Below are positions 1-6,199 of a stretch of 9,823 nt of DNA, in pieces (position 1 is the stretch's first letter; each line of letters begins with the position of its first letter). The notes beneath the pieces are model-generated. The model was given only the letters and a program-made list of their open reading frames with translations. It was not told where the DNA came from and did no database searches. The stretch lies in contig CANLWQ010000054.1 in NCBI GenBank assembly GCA_947494405.1, forward strand, positions 1-9,823, in the 5' to 3' direction. This DNA is from Comamonadaceae bacterium. Lineage in GTDB: Bacteria; Pseudomonadota; Gammaproteobacteria; Burkholderiales; Burkholderiaceae_C. Position numbers and translations under genes: made by a program.

Positions 1-72
1 ACCCATGCTCATCGTGCGGTTGGCCGAGGCCAGCAGATAGGAGAGGTAGTTATTCAGGTCCGGCCTAGGCAT
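1..72 (-). CDS. Probable MarR-family transcriptional regulator (N-terminal 24 residues only)
   Basis: Reading the complement from the ATG at 72-70 gives 24 open codons to the window edge, beginning MPRPDLNNYLSYLL and continuing ASANRTMSMG. A short polar start followed by an aromatic/leucine-rich helix (NYLSYLLASAN) is how many MarR-family proteins begin (the first dimerisation helix). An AGGA ribosome-binding site lies about 6-8 bases ahead of the ATG. The gene is divergent from the amide operon, the usual place for a local regulator, and an inverted repeat lies at its putative promoter. The winged-helix DNA-binding part is outside the window, so the family call rests on 24 residues and gene position. 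Any small helical regulator remains possible. Confidence 0.45.
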   Translation of the reverse strand, partial: MPRPDLNNYLSYLLASANRTMSMG

Positions 73-104
73 ATATCCTGCTTACATTTTGTTGAATTTC
101 TGAT

Positions 105-133
105 AGTCTAATCAACTTCCTTTCCAAGGACAA
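105..133 (-). promoter_or_regulatory. Candidate promoter of the divergent regulator
   Basis: On the minus strand, TTGTCC (133-128) and TAGACT (110-105) are separated by exactly 17 bases. Each matches the sigma70 consensus at 4 of 6 positions. This would start transcription about 25 bases before the ATG at 72. The -35 hexamer lies inside the inverted repeat at 124-152, which would suit autorepression. It is a consensus match only. Confidence 0.3.
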
Positions 134-156
134 CAATTTTGTTGCCCCTTGGGGCA
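124..156. promoter_or_regulatory. Overlapping inverted repeats: candidate operator or leader attenuator
   Basis: Two inverted repeats share bases. The first pairs CCAAGG (124-129) with CCTTGG (147-152) and, inside it, CAACAA (131-136) with TTGTTG (139-144). The second is the 14-base palindrome TGCCCCTTGGGGCA (143-156). As DNA, the CAACAA-TT-TTGTTG core is a plausible size and form for a MarR-type operator and overlaps the divergent gene's candidate -35. As plus-strand RNA, 143-156 would fold into a GC-rich hairpin with a CUUG loop followed by a U-rich stretch (TTCTTGTT), and the first repeat would be its mutually exclusive alternative. The sequence cannot say which reading is right. Confidence 0.45.
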
Positions 157-196
157 TTCTTGTTAGCTTGCAAGTGAAAAGATTGGCGTAGGCACC

Positions 197-1360
197 ATGG
201 GCAGTTATTGGAGTGGTCAATTAAGGGGAAAAGATGCACGAATTTCATGCATGCATCACCCCAAAAAAGTGCGTGCATGGCAAGCGCGGCGTTCGCTTGC
301 ATTGCCAGTGGATTCGCAGCACATCACACTTGGTTTGTGTGTAGCCCAAGACGGCGCGGCTGGCATTTGGTCGCCTTCAGCTTTGGCCAGTGCCGAGCTG
401 GCAGTGGCAGAACTCAATCAACGCAACGGCATTGCAGGCCGGCAGGTTCGCTTGGTCTGCTTCAACGCCTGTGACGAGTCGCCCAATTTTGAAGAAGAAT
501 TGCTGCGCGCCATAGACAGCCATGGCATAGAAGCTTTGGTGGGCATGCACACCAGCGCTGTGCGCGAGCGCATTGTGCAAGCTGTAGGCGGCATGCTTCC
601 CTATGTATACACCCCTTTGTACGAAGGTGGTGAGGTCACCCCAGGGGTGTTCACCTTGGGCGAGACACCGGCGCAGCAGTTGCGGCCTGCCATTGATTGG
701 CTTAGTCGCCATGAAAAAGCCAAGCGTTGGTTGTTCGTGGGTAACGACTATGTCTGGCCGCGTGTGTCCAACCGCTTGGCCCAAACTTATGTAGAGCAAA
801 GCGGCGGTGTGGTGCTTGACTCTGTGTATTTGCCTTTTGGTACCCAAGATTTTTCTGCGGTTCTGGATCGTTTGCAAAGCCTGCAAGCCGACGCGGTGCT
901 GGTGTCTTTGGTGGGGCAAGACGCCATCGCCTTCAACCGTCAATTTGGCCATGCGGGCTTGAGTCGCCGTGCAGTGCGTTTGTCTTGCGCGATTGAAGAA
1001 AACATACTCATGGGCATAGGCTCTGACAAAACCGAAGGCCTTTATGTGGCCGCCAGCTACTTTGCCAACTTGCAAACAGACGCCAATTTGTCTTTGCAAG
1101 AGCGCTTCAGTGCCTGCCATGGTTTGCGCGCGCCGATGCTCAACGCCTTGGGTCAATCAGCCTATGAAGGCATGCATTTCATCGCTGCCATGTTCGACCA
1201 AAACCTTCATCTGCCCGAGCATTGGTCGCATATTGCCAAGCGCAACTTGCCCTACCAAAGCGCCAGAGGCGCCAGTTACATGGGTAACCATTTTAAAAAT
1301 GCGCCTATTTATATGGCGCGTGCCCATGGCCACCAATTTCAAGTCGTCACAAGGTTTTAA
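197..1360 (+). CDS. AmiC-like cytoplasmic amide-sensing periplasmic-binding-fold protein
   Basis: The 387-residue product has the type I periplasmic binding protein fold of AmiC/UrtA proteins but no signal peptide, so it should stay in the cytoplasm as a sensor. Homology begins at about residue 41 (QHITLGLCVAQDG). Compared with remembered Pseudomonas AmiC, the cleft regions align: LVGMHTSA (114-121) keeps the serine of AmiC's GCYMSH; YVYTPLYEGG (136-145) matches its YPTPYEG; GNDYVWPRVSN (182-192) matches GSDYIYPRESN. The protein also resembles the transporter binding protein at 3051-4277 (YEGG, the following TPAQ, DY). In Pseudomonas, AmiC holds the antiterminator AmiR until an amide binds; no amiR is visible here. 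The start is uncertain: ATG 197 and ATG 251 both lack a clear Shine-Dalgarno, and the 40-residue leader is neither conserved-looking nor a signal peptide. A good ribosome-binding site serves an ATG at 234 in another frame. Confidence 0.8.
   Translation: MGSYWSGQLRGKDARISCMHHPKKVRAWQARRSLALPVDSQHITLGLCVAQDGAAGIWSPSALASAELAVAELNQRNGIAGRQVRLVCFNACDESPNFEEELLRAIDSHGIEALVGMHTSAVRERIVQAVGGMLPYVYTPLYEGGEVTPGVFTLGETPAQQLRPAIDWLSRHEKAKRWLFVGNDYVWPRVSNRLAQTYVEQSGGVVLDSVYLPFGTQDFSAVLDRLQSLQADAVLVSLVGQDAIAFNRQFGHAGLSRRAVRLSCAIEENILMGIGSDKTEGLYVAASYFANLQTDANLSLQERFSACHGLRAPMLNALGQSAYEGMHFIAAMFDQNLHLPEHWSHIAKRNLPYQSARGASYMGNHFKNAPIYMARAHGHQFQVVTRF
223..300 (+). promoter_or_regulatory. Possible recoding or translation-control element at the start of the amiC-like gene
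   Basis: AAGGGG (223-228) sits 5 bases before ATG 234, which opens a 36-codon frame ending at TAG 342-344. In that frame the heptamer A AAA AAG (263-269) is read as an E. coli dnaX-type slippery site, and a -1 slip there enters the amiC-like frame at GTG 269. A hairpin follows 10 bases later, GCAAGCG (280-286) with CGCTTGC (294-300) and a 7-base loop. In addition ATGCACG (234-240) is a perfect inverted repeat of CGTGCAT (272-278), so the ATG could be sequestered in a stem. All elements are visible; function is inferred. Confidence 0.3.
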
Positions 1361-1393
1361 TGCATTTTTTATTTTCCAAGGCAAACAAATTCA

Positions 1394-1431
1394 TTGACGT
1401 TTTGCTTTTTTGGTGAAACACTCGCAAAAAA
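1394..1431 (+). promoter_or_regulatory. AT-rich gap before the amidase: weak promoter and inverted repeat
   Basis: The 95-base gap between the sensor and the amidase (1361-1455) is T- and A-rich. It holds TTGACG (1394-1399, 5 of 6 to a -35 box), but the region 17 bases on has only a poor -10 (AACACT, 1417-1422). TTTTTTG (1406-1412) is an inverted repeat of CAAAAAA (1425-1431). A separate amidase-transporter transcript could start here, but the evidence is thin. Confidence 0.2.
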
Positions 1432-1455
1432 TTCAACCACCTCTAGGAGATACGC

Positions 1456-2973
1456 ATGGCTGTCAAACGTCCCACCCTCGATCAGTTGCAAGAAGTCGCT
1501 TACAGCTTGGGGATTCACCTGTCTGAAGAGCAGGCTGAAACCTACAACACCTTGCTGCAAGGCAACTTCGACGCTTACGATATTGTTGACGCCTTGCCCG
1601 ACTACGTACCCGAAGTGAAGTACCCGCGCACGCCCGGCTATTTCCCTGCGCCTGCAGACAACAAATACGGCGCTTGGTATGTCAAGACCCACATCAAGGG
1701 CGCGGCCACTGGCAAATTGGCGGGCAAAACCGTGGTCTTGAAAGACAACGTGTGTGTGGCGGGTGTGCCCATGATGAATGGCGCATCCACCCTAGAGGGC
1801 TATATGCCCAATATCGACGCTACCGTCGTTACCCGTTTGTTAGACGCTGGTGCCACCGTGGTGGGTAAATCGGTGTGTGAATATTTCTGCTTCTCCGGTG
1901 GTTCGCACACCAGCTCCACTGGCCCAGTGCACAACCCCCACAAACATGGCTACTCGGCAGGTGGCTCTTCTTCTGGCAGCGCGGCTTTGCTGGCTGCGGA
2001 GGAAGTCGACCTGGCTATTGGTGGCGACCAAGGCGGCTCTATCCGCATGCCAGCTTCCTATTGCGGCGTGTACGGCATGAAAGCCACCCATGGTTTGGTG
2101 CCTTACACCGGCGTCATGCCCATCGAACTCACCATAGACCACACCGGCCCCATGACACGCAATGTCACCGACAACGCGGTCATGCTGGAAGTCATTGCCG
2201 GCCCTGACGGTTTAGACCCCCGTCAATACGCCGAGCAGCACAGCAAAAACTATGCGGAGATCATGAAGCAGGGCATCAAGGGTTTGCGTATTGGCGTGGT
2301 GAAAGAAGGCTTTGGCTGGCCCAATTCCATGGCCGCCTCAGATGCCAAGGTGAAAGCCGCGGCGGCGGCTTTAGCCAAGGCTGGCGCTGTCGTGGAAGAG
2401 GTATCTATTCCTATGCATTTGGTGGGCCCTGCCATTTGGTTGCCCATCGCCGCCGAAGGCGCGACCCAACAAATGATGAAAGACAACGGCCACGGTTTCA
2501 ACTGGAAAGGCTTGTACGTCACCAGCATGGTCGACTTTCACGCAGGTTGGAAAGCCCGCGCCGATGAGTTGTCTGAAACCTTGAAGCTCACCATGGTGTT
2601 GGGCGAGTACTTCATTCAACACTACCGCGGTCACTACTACGCCAAGGCGCAAAACCTGTCACGTCAATTGCGTAAAGCCTATGACGATGCTTTTGAAAAA
2701 TACGATTTGCTGCTCATGCCCACGCTGGCACTGACTGCCACGCCCCTGCCTAAGCCGGGTGCGGATACGGAAGAAGTGATTCAGCGTGCGTTTGAGATGC
2801 TGGCCAACACTTGTCCGTTTGACGTCACTGGCCACCCAGCCATGTCGGTGCCATGCGGCTTGGTGGATGGTTTGCCCGTTGGCATGCAGCTGATTGGCAA
2901 ACATTGGGACGAGGGCACCATTTACCGTGGCGCCTACGCTTTCGAGCAATTGGGCGACTGGAAAAAAATGTAA
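1456..2973 (+). CDS. Amidase-signature family amidase (aliphatic/aromatic amide hydrolase, nitrile-hydratase-associated type)
   Basis: This enzyme hydrolyses a carboxamide to the acid and ammonia in the cytoplasm. The 505-residue length matches the family. The Ser-cisSer-Lys triad is complete: Lys96 in VVLKDNV, Ser171 in the glycine/serine stretch AGGSSSGSAA, and nucleophile Ser195 in GGDQGGSIRMPA, with Asp191 beside it. As I recall, these residue numbers are the same as in the amidases linked to nitrile hydratase in Rhodococcus, and the run YCGVYGMKATHGLVPYTG (203-220) is typical of that group. The N-terminal helical segment (1-70) before the signature domain is also a feature of that group, in contrast to GatA. 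The start is well supported by AGGAGA (1445-1450) 5 bases upstream. No nitrile hydratase genes are present; the adjoining amide-type transporter suggests amides are taken up rather than made from nitriles. The exact substrate cannot be read from sequence. Confidence 0.9.
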   Translation: MAVKRPTLDQLQEVAYSLGIHLSEEQAETYNTLLQGNFDAYDIVDALPDYVPEVKYPRTPGYFPAPADNKYGAWYVKTHIKGAATGKLAGKTVVLKDNVCVAGVPMMNGASTLEGYMPNIDATVVTRLLDAGATVVGKSVCEYFCFSGGSHTSSTGPVHNPHKHGYSAGGSSSGSAALLAAEEVDLAIGGDQGGSIRMPASYCGVYGMKATHGLVPYTGVMPIELTIDHTGPMTRNVTDNAVMLEVIAGPDGLDPRQYAEQHSKNYAEIMKQGIKGLRIGVVKEGFGWPNSMAASDAKVKAAAAALAKAGAVVEEVSIPMHLVGPAIWLPIAAEGATQQMMKDNGHGFNWKGLYVTSMVDFHAGWKARADELSETLKLTMVLGEYFIQHYRGHYYAKAQNLSRQLRKAYDDAFEKYDLLLMPTLALTATPLPKPGADTEEVIQRAFEMLANTCPFDVTGHPAMSVPCGLVDGLPVGMQLIGKHWDEGTIYRGAYAFEQLGDWKKM

Positions 2974-2983
2974 GAACAGTCAA

Positions 2984-3007
2984 GAGGTTCTTTGCAAAAA
3001 GAGCCTC
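2984..3007 (+). other. Intercistronic RNA stem-loop between amidase and binding-protein genes
   Basis: GAGGTTCTTT (2984-2993) pairs with AAAGAGCCTC (2998-3007) as a 10-bp stem with one T-G wobble, closed by a GCAA (GNRA-type) tetraloop. No T-run follows directly: six Ts come 16 bases later (3024-3029), preceded by a weak 6-bp hairpin with two wobble pairs (AACTGG, TTAGTT). A processing or stabilising stem that sets binding-protein mRNA apart from the amidase mRNA is more likely than a strong terminator. Partial termination is possible. Confidence 0.5.
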
Positions 3008-3023
3008 AACTGGTAGGCGTTAG

Positions 3024-3037
3024 TTTTTTCAACACAA
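3024..3037 (+). repeat. 14-base leader repeat, copy 1 (TTTTTTCAACACAA)
   Basis: An exact copy occurs at 7655-7668. Both lie just ahead of a start codon: 13 bases before the binding-protein ATG here, 14 bases before the SDR ATG there. Each sits immediately or almost immediately upstream of the ribosome-binding site. Confidence 0.7.
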
Positions 3038-3050
3038 AGAGGAACACATC

Positions 3051-4277
3051 ATGGACCGCAGAAAGTTTATTCAGACCACCGCTGGTGGCATTGCAGCTGG
3101 CACCGCTGGCATGTACGGCAGTTCAGCATTAGCCGCTGACGACATCAAAGTGGGCAGCATCCACGACTTGTCGGGTGGCTTGGACATTTATGGCAAGCCC
3201 ATGGTCGACGCATTGACCTTGGCCATTGAAGAGCAAAACGCGGCTGGCGGTTTGTTGGGTAAAAAAGTAACTTTGATCAACTATGACTCACAGTCAAATA
3301 TGCAAAAGTACACCGAGTACGCACAAATGGCTGCTTTGAAAGACAAGGTTGCTGTGGTGCATGGTGGTATCACCTCCGCTTCACGCGAAGTGATTCGCCC
3401 GGTGCTCACCAAAAACAAAACTTTGTATTTCTATAACACCCAGTACGAAGGCGGCGTTTGCGATCGCAACACTTTCTGTACTGGCGTGACACCTGCGCAA
3501 ACCGTGCAAAAACTGATTCCTTACGCCATGAAAAAATGGGGTAAGAAGGTCTACATCGTTGCAGCTGATTACAACTACGGCCAAATCACTTCAGAGTGGG
3601 TCAAAAAATATGTTGCCGAAGGCGGCGGCAGCGTTCAAGCCGTCGAATTCTTCCCCTTGGATGTCACCAACTTTGGCCCCACCATCGCCAAAATCGAAGC
3701 CGCCAAACCCGACTTCGTGATGTCTGCTTTGGTAGGCGGCGCACACATGTCCTTCTATCGCCAATGGGGCGCAGCAGGCATGTTGAAGAAGATTCCTATG
3801 GCTTCTTCCACTTTCTCCGTGGGTAACGAGCAAATCGTGTTGGCCCCTGAAGAGTGCAATGGCATGGTCTTGTCTTACAACTACTTCCAGAAAATCGCCA
3901 CACCCGAGAACAAAGCTTTCTTGGCGGCCTTTCAAAAGCGTTTTGGTGCCGATTACCCCAACGTGACCGAGTTGGCCATGGGCACTTACCAAGGCTTCAA
4001 GCTGTGGGCCGAAGCTGTCAAGAAAGCCGGCAGCATTGACCGCATGAAAGTCATCGAAGCCATGGAAAGCGGCATCAGCATTGCAGCACCTAGCGGCAAG
4101 GTCACCGTCGATGGCGCATCACACCACTGTATTTTGGATGTGAGCTTGGCTGAAGTGAAAAACAAAAAGCTCGACATTCTTCAAACGTTTTCTCAGCAAG
4201 CGCCATCAGACACCAGTTCTGTGTGCAACCTCAAGAAGAACCCTGCTGAAAACAAGCAGTTCGTCATCAAGGTTTAA
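3051..4277 (+). CDS. Urea/short-chain-amide-type ABC transporter substrate-binding protein (UrtA/FmdD-like)
   Basis: This is the periplasmic solute receptor of the importer. Residues 1-28 form a Tat-type signal peptide: MDRRKFIQ gives the twin arginines with Phe, then a glycine/alanine-rich stretch, and ALA before the likely cut at Ala28/Ala29. The mature part is a type I binding fold (Peripla_BP_6/5 type). DIKVGSIHDLSGGLDIYGKP (31-50) is the first strand and loop, HGGITSASREV (104-114) the cleft loop, and YFYNTQYEGGVCDRNTFCTG (126-145) a stretch typical of UrtA and amide-binding FmdD, with Cys137 and Cys143. AADYNYGQ (171-178) contributes another cleft wall. The 408-residue length is normal. 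AGAGGA (3038-3043) stands 7 bases before the ATG. A soluble relative lacking the signal is encoded first in the operon. The ligand is inferred as an amide or urea-like molecule from the family and the neighbouring amidase. Confidence 0.88.
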   Translation: MDRRKFIQTTAGGIAAGTAGMYGSSALAADDIKVGSIHDLSGGLDIYGKPMVDALTLAIEEQNAAGGLLGKKVTLINYDSQSNMQKYTEYAQMAALKDKVAVVHGGITSASREVIRPVLTKNKTLYFYNTQYEGGVCDRNTFCTGVTPAQTVQKLIPYAMKKWGKKVYIVAADYNYGQITSEWVKKYVAEGGGSVQAVEFFPLDVTNFGPTIAKIEAAKPDFVMSALVGGAHMSFYRQWGAAGMLKKIPMASSTFSVGNEQIVLAPEECNGMVLSYNYFQKIATPENKAFLAAFQKRFGADYPNVTELAMGTYQGFKLWAEAVKKAGSIDRMKVIEAMESGISIAAPSGKVTVDGASHHCILDVSLAEVKNKKLDILQTFSQQAPSDTSSVCNLKKNPAENKQFVIKV

Positions 4278-4319
4278 GCACAGTTGATTGTTTGAGAGAT
4301 TGAAAGAGAGAAGGCGTAC

Positions 4320-5186
4320 ATGGATCTGGCACTCATTGTTTCCGTACAGGTCCTGTACGCCATCGCCACCCTGGTGATCATTTCATCAGGGTTGGCGGTT
4401 ATTTTTGGCATGATGCGCGTCATCAATCTCGCGCATGGCGAGTTTTTGATGTTGGGCGCATACAGCGCTATTTTTGCGACCAAGGCAGGTGTCAATCTGT
4501 GGATTGCCATGCTGGTGGTCGCGCCTGTTTGTGTGGGGCTGTTTGGCATCGTGGTCGAACGGCTCATTATTCGGCACCTGTATGGCCGCATGGTCGACAC
4601 CATGCTCGCTACTTGGGGCTTGTCGCTGTTGTGCGTGGGCTTGGTCACCTCTCTTTTTGGTAACACCACCTCGGGTGTTTCCACGCCAGAAGGCAGTTTC
4701 ACTATCGGTGCTTATTCGGTGAGTTTTTACACCATGGCTTTGATTGTCATTGCCGTGGTGCTGTTGCTGGCCATTCGTTGGGTTTTGCGCAGCACCGATT
4801 GGGGCTTGATCGCCCGCGGCACCATGCAAAACCCTGGCATGGCTGATGTGCTGGGCATCAGCCCTACGCGGGTGTATTCCATTACGTTTGCCGTGGGTGC
4901 AGCTTTGTCGGGTTTGGCCGGCGGTTTGTTGGCACCTGTGTCGGGCGTGGTGCCCACCATGGGCGCGTCCTTCATTGCCAAGGCCTTCATCACTGTCATA
5001 GGCGGGGGCAGCGCCATCTTGGCAGGCACAGCGTCTGCTTCTGCCTTGTTTGGGCTCATCAACCAATTGGCCACCTTCATCACCACACCGGTGTTTGGTG
5101 AAGTCGCCCTCTTTATTGCCGCCGTGGTGATGCTGCGCATGCTGCCACAAGGTATCACTGGACGCTTTTTCAAAGGATCGTTGTGA
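4320..5186 (+). CDS. Branched-chain amino acid/urea-type ABC transporter permease 1 (LivH/UrtB-like)
   Basis: This inner-membrane permease forms half of the translocation channel with the next gene. The 288 residues are almost wholly hydrophobic with about eight membrane segments. The family landmark is GLAVIFGMMRVINLAHGEFL (24-43) near the N-terminus, matching UrtB/LivH proteins. The second landmark, about residues 160-200, is a loop with LIARGTMQNPGMADVLGIS (162-180) ahead of a glycine/alanine-rich membrane segment, which corresponds to the site contacting the ATPases. It lacks the long N-terminal extracytoplasmic region of true UrtB (about 500 residues in many urea transporters), so it is the short FmdE/LivH form. 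Its start is preceded by AGAGAGAAGG. It ends in a GTGA overlap with the next permease, implying coupled translation. Confidence 0.9.
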   Translation: MDLALIVSVQVLYAIATLVIISSGLAVIFGMMRVINLAHGEFLMLGAYSAIFATKAGVNLWIAMLVVAPVCVGLFGIVVERLIIRHLYGRMVDTMLATWGLSLLCVGLVTSLFGNTTSGVSTPEGSFTIGAYSVSFYTMALIVIAVVLLLAIRWVLRSTDWGLIARGTMQNPGMADVLGISPTRVYSITFAVGAALSGLAGGLLAPVSGVVPTMGASFIAKAFITVIGGGSAILAGTASASALFGLINQLATFITTPVFGEVALFIAAVVMLRMLPQGITGRFFKGSL

Positions 5187-6199
5187 CCGCTTTTCGAGAA
5201 TCTCCCTGGAGTGCTGTGCTGGTCATGTTGCTAGGGGTGATGGCCACCTTGGCCATTCCTCAATGGGTGGACGACTTTGCCTTGATTCAAATCACCATTT
5301 ACGTGGTGATGGCCATCTTGGCCATCAGCCAAGCATTTATTTGGGGCTTCTCTGGCATCTTGTGCTTCGGGCAAGCCTCGTTCTTTGGCTTGGGTGCCTA
5401 CACCTATGCCTTGGCCGTGGTCAATATGGGCGAGAGCACCATGCCCGTGCTTTTGGCCATTGCCTTGCCGGGCTTGTTTGCTTTGTTGCTGGGTTACTTT
5501 ATGTTTTACGGTCGCCTCTCCGACGTGTACATGGGTGTCATTACCCTCACGGTGAGTTTGATCTTTTTCAATTCAGTCAATTCCACCGCAGGCCCCGAGT
5601 GGCGCATAGGCAATGCACCTTTGGGCGGGTTCAACGGTATACCGTCCATACCGTCCATCAATTTTCCTGGCAACCCTGAAGACCCCTTGGACGCGATTGC
5701 CTTCTTTTATCTCTGTGCTTTCAGTTTGATCGCCATTTATGGCGGCTTGCGTTGGCTCATCTCTTCACGCATTGGGCATGTGATTGTGGCCATCAAAGAA
5801 AACGAACAGCGTGCTACTTTGCTGGGCTTTGATGCGCGGGCATTCAAGTTGTTTGCATTCACTGTGGGCGGTTGTATTGCGGGGCTGTCAGGCTGCTTTT
5901 TTGCCAATTGGGGCTCCTTCACCAGCCCCACCGTGTTCAGCTTGGCTCAGTCTGCACAAATCATTGTGTGGGTGATTGTGGGGGGCTTAGGTACCTTGGT
6001 CGGCCCCATCATTGGTTGCATGTGCATACAGTGGTTAACCACCCAAATCGGCACACAGCAGACCTTCAATGCCAACTTGGTCTTGGGTGTGATCTTGGTG
6101 GTGTTTGTGTTGTTGGTTCCCAAAGGCATCATCCCCAGTTTGGGCGATATGTTGCAAAAACTCTTTGGTAAAAAAGTCGCCAAGGGAGAAGATGCATGA
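5183..6199 (+). CDS. Branched-chain amino acid/urea-type ABC transporter permease 2 (LivM/UrtC-like)
   Basis: This is the second permease subunit, 338 residues with about nine hydrophobic segments. The family landmark WGFSGILCFGQASFFGLGAY (54-73) is present, as is the cytoplasmic coupling loop VAIKENEQRATLLGFDARAF (200-219), which in LivM/UrtC proteins docks on the ATPase. The start is GTG 5183, sharing GTGA with the stop of permease 1, with AAAGGA (5172-5177) 5 bases upstream. The end overlaps the next ATPase gene by ATGA. A perfect 9-base tandem duplication (5639-5656) encodes IPSIPS in the middle hydrophilic loop. Confidence 0.9.
   Translation: MTAFRESPWSAVLVMLLGVMATLAIPQWVDDFALIQITIYVVMAILAISQAFIWGFSGILCFGQASFFGLGAYTYALAVVNMGESTMPVLLAIALPGLFALLLGYFMFYGRLSDVYMGVITLTVSLIFFNSVNSTAGPEWRIGNAPLGGFNGIPSIPSINFPGNPEDPLDAIAFFYLCAFSLIAIYGGLRWLISSRIGHVIVAIKENEQRATLLGFDARAFKLFAFTVGGCIAGLSGCFFANWGSFTSPTVFSLAQSAQIIVWVIVGGLGTLVGPIIGCMCIQWLTTQIGTQQTFNANLVLGVILVVFVLLVPKGIIPSLGDMLQKLFGKKVAKGEDA
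5639..5656 (+). repeat. 9-base tandem duplication inside the LivM/UrtC-like gene
   Basis: ATACCGTCC occurs twice back to back, adding the three residues Ile-Pro-Ser in frame within a hydrophilic loop of the permease. It is probably a recent slippage duplication with little effect on the fold. Confidence 0.8.

Noticed and set aside
247..350. A reading in a third frame starting at ATG 247 looks mildly like a signal peptide (MHASPQKSACMASAAFACIA, followed by an AxA-like site).
   Set aside because: It needs an additional indel near 320 to join the AmiC-like frame, has almost no basic N-region and no ribosome-binding site. The Ala-rich character can come from shifted reading of the same bases.
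377..1156. A 259-codon open frame on the minus strand inside the amiC-like gene.
   Set aside because: It is antisense to a gene with clear family motifs, and its His/Gln-rich translation has no recognisable domain.
1359..1375. AATGCATT palindrome and T-runs after the amiC-like gene as a terminator.
   Set aside because: The palindrome is only 8 AT-rich bases with no loop and no stable stem ahead of the T-run, so it is not a credible intrinsic terminator.
1456..2973. The amidase could be GatA of the tRNA amidotransferase.
   Set aside because: No gatB or gatC is adjacent, the N-terminal 70-residue extension and the D191/S195 context match stand-alone amidases, and the neighbours are amide transport genes.
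4386..5150. A 254-codon open frame on the minus strand inside the first permease gene.
   Set aside because: The translation is His/Gln/Arg-rich, as expected when a hydrophobic membrane protein gene is read backwards; no motif or start signal was seen.
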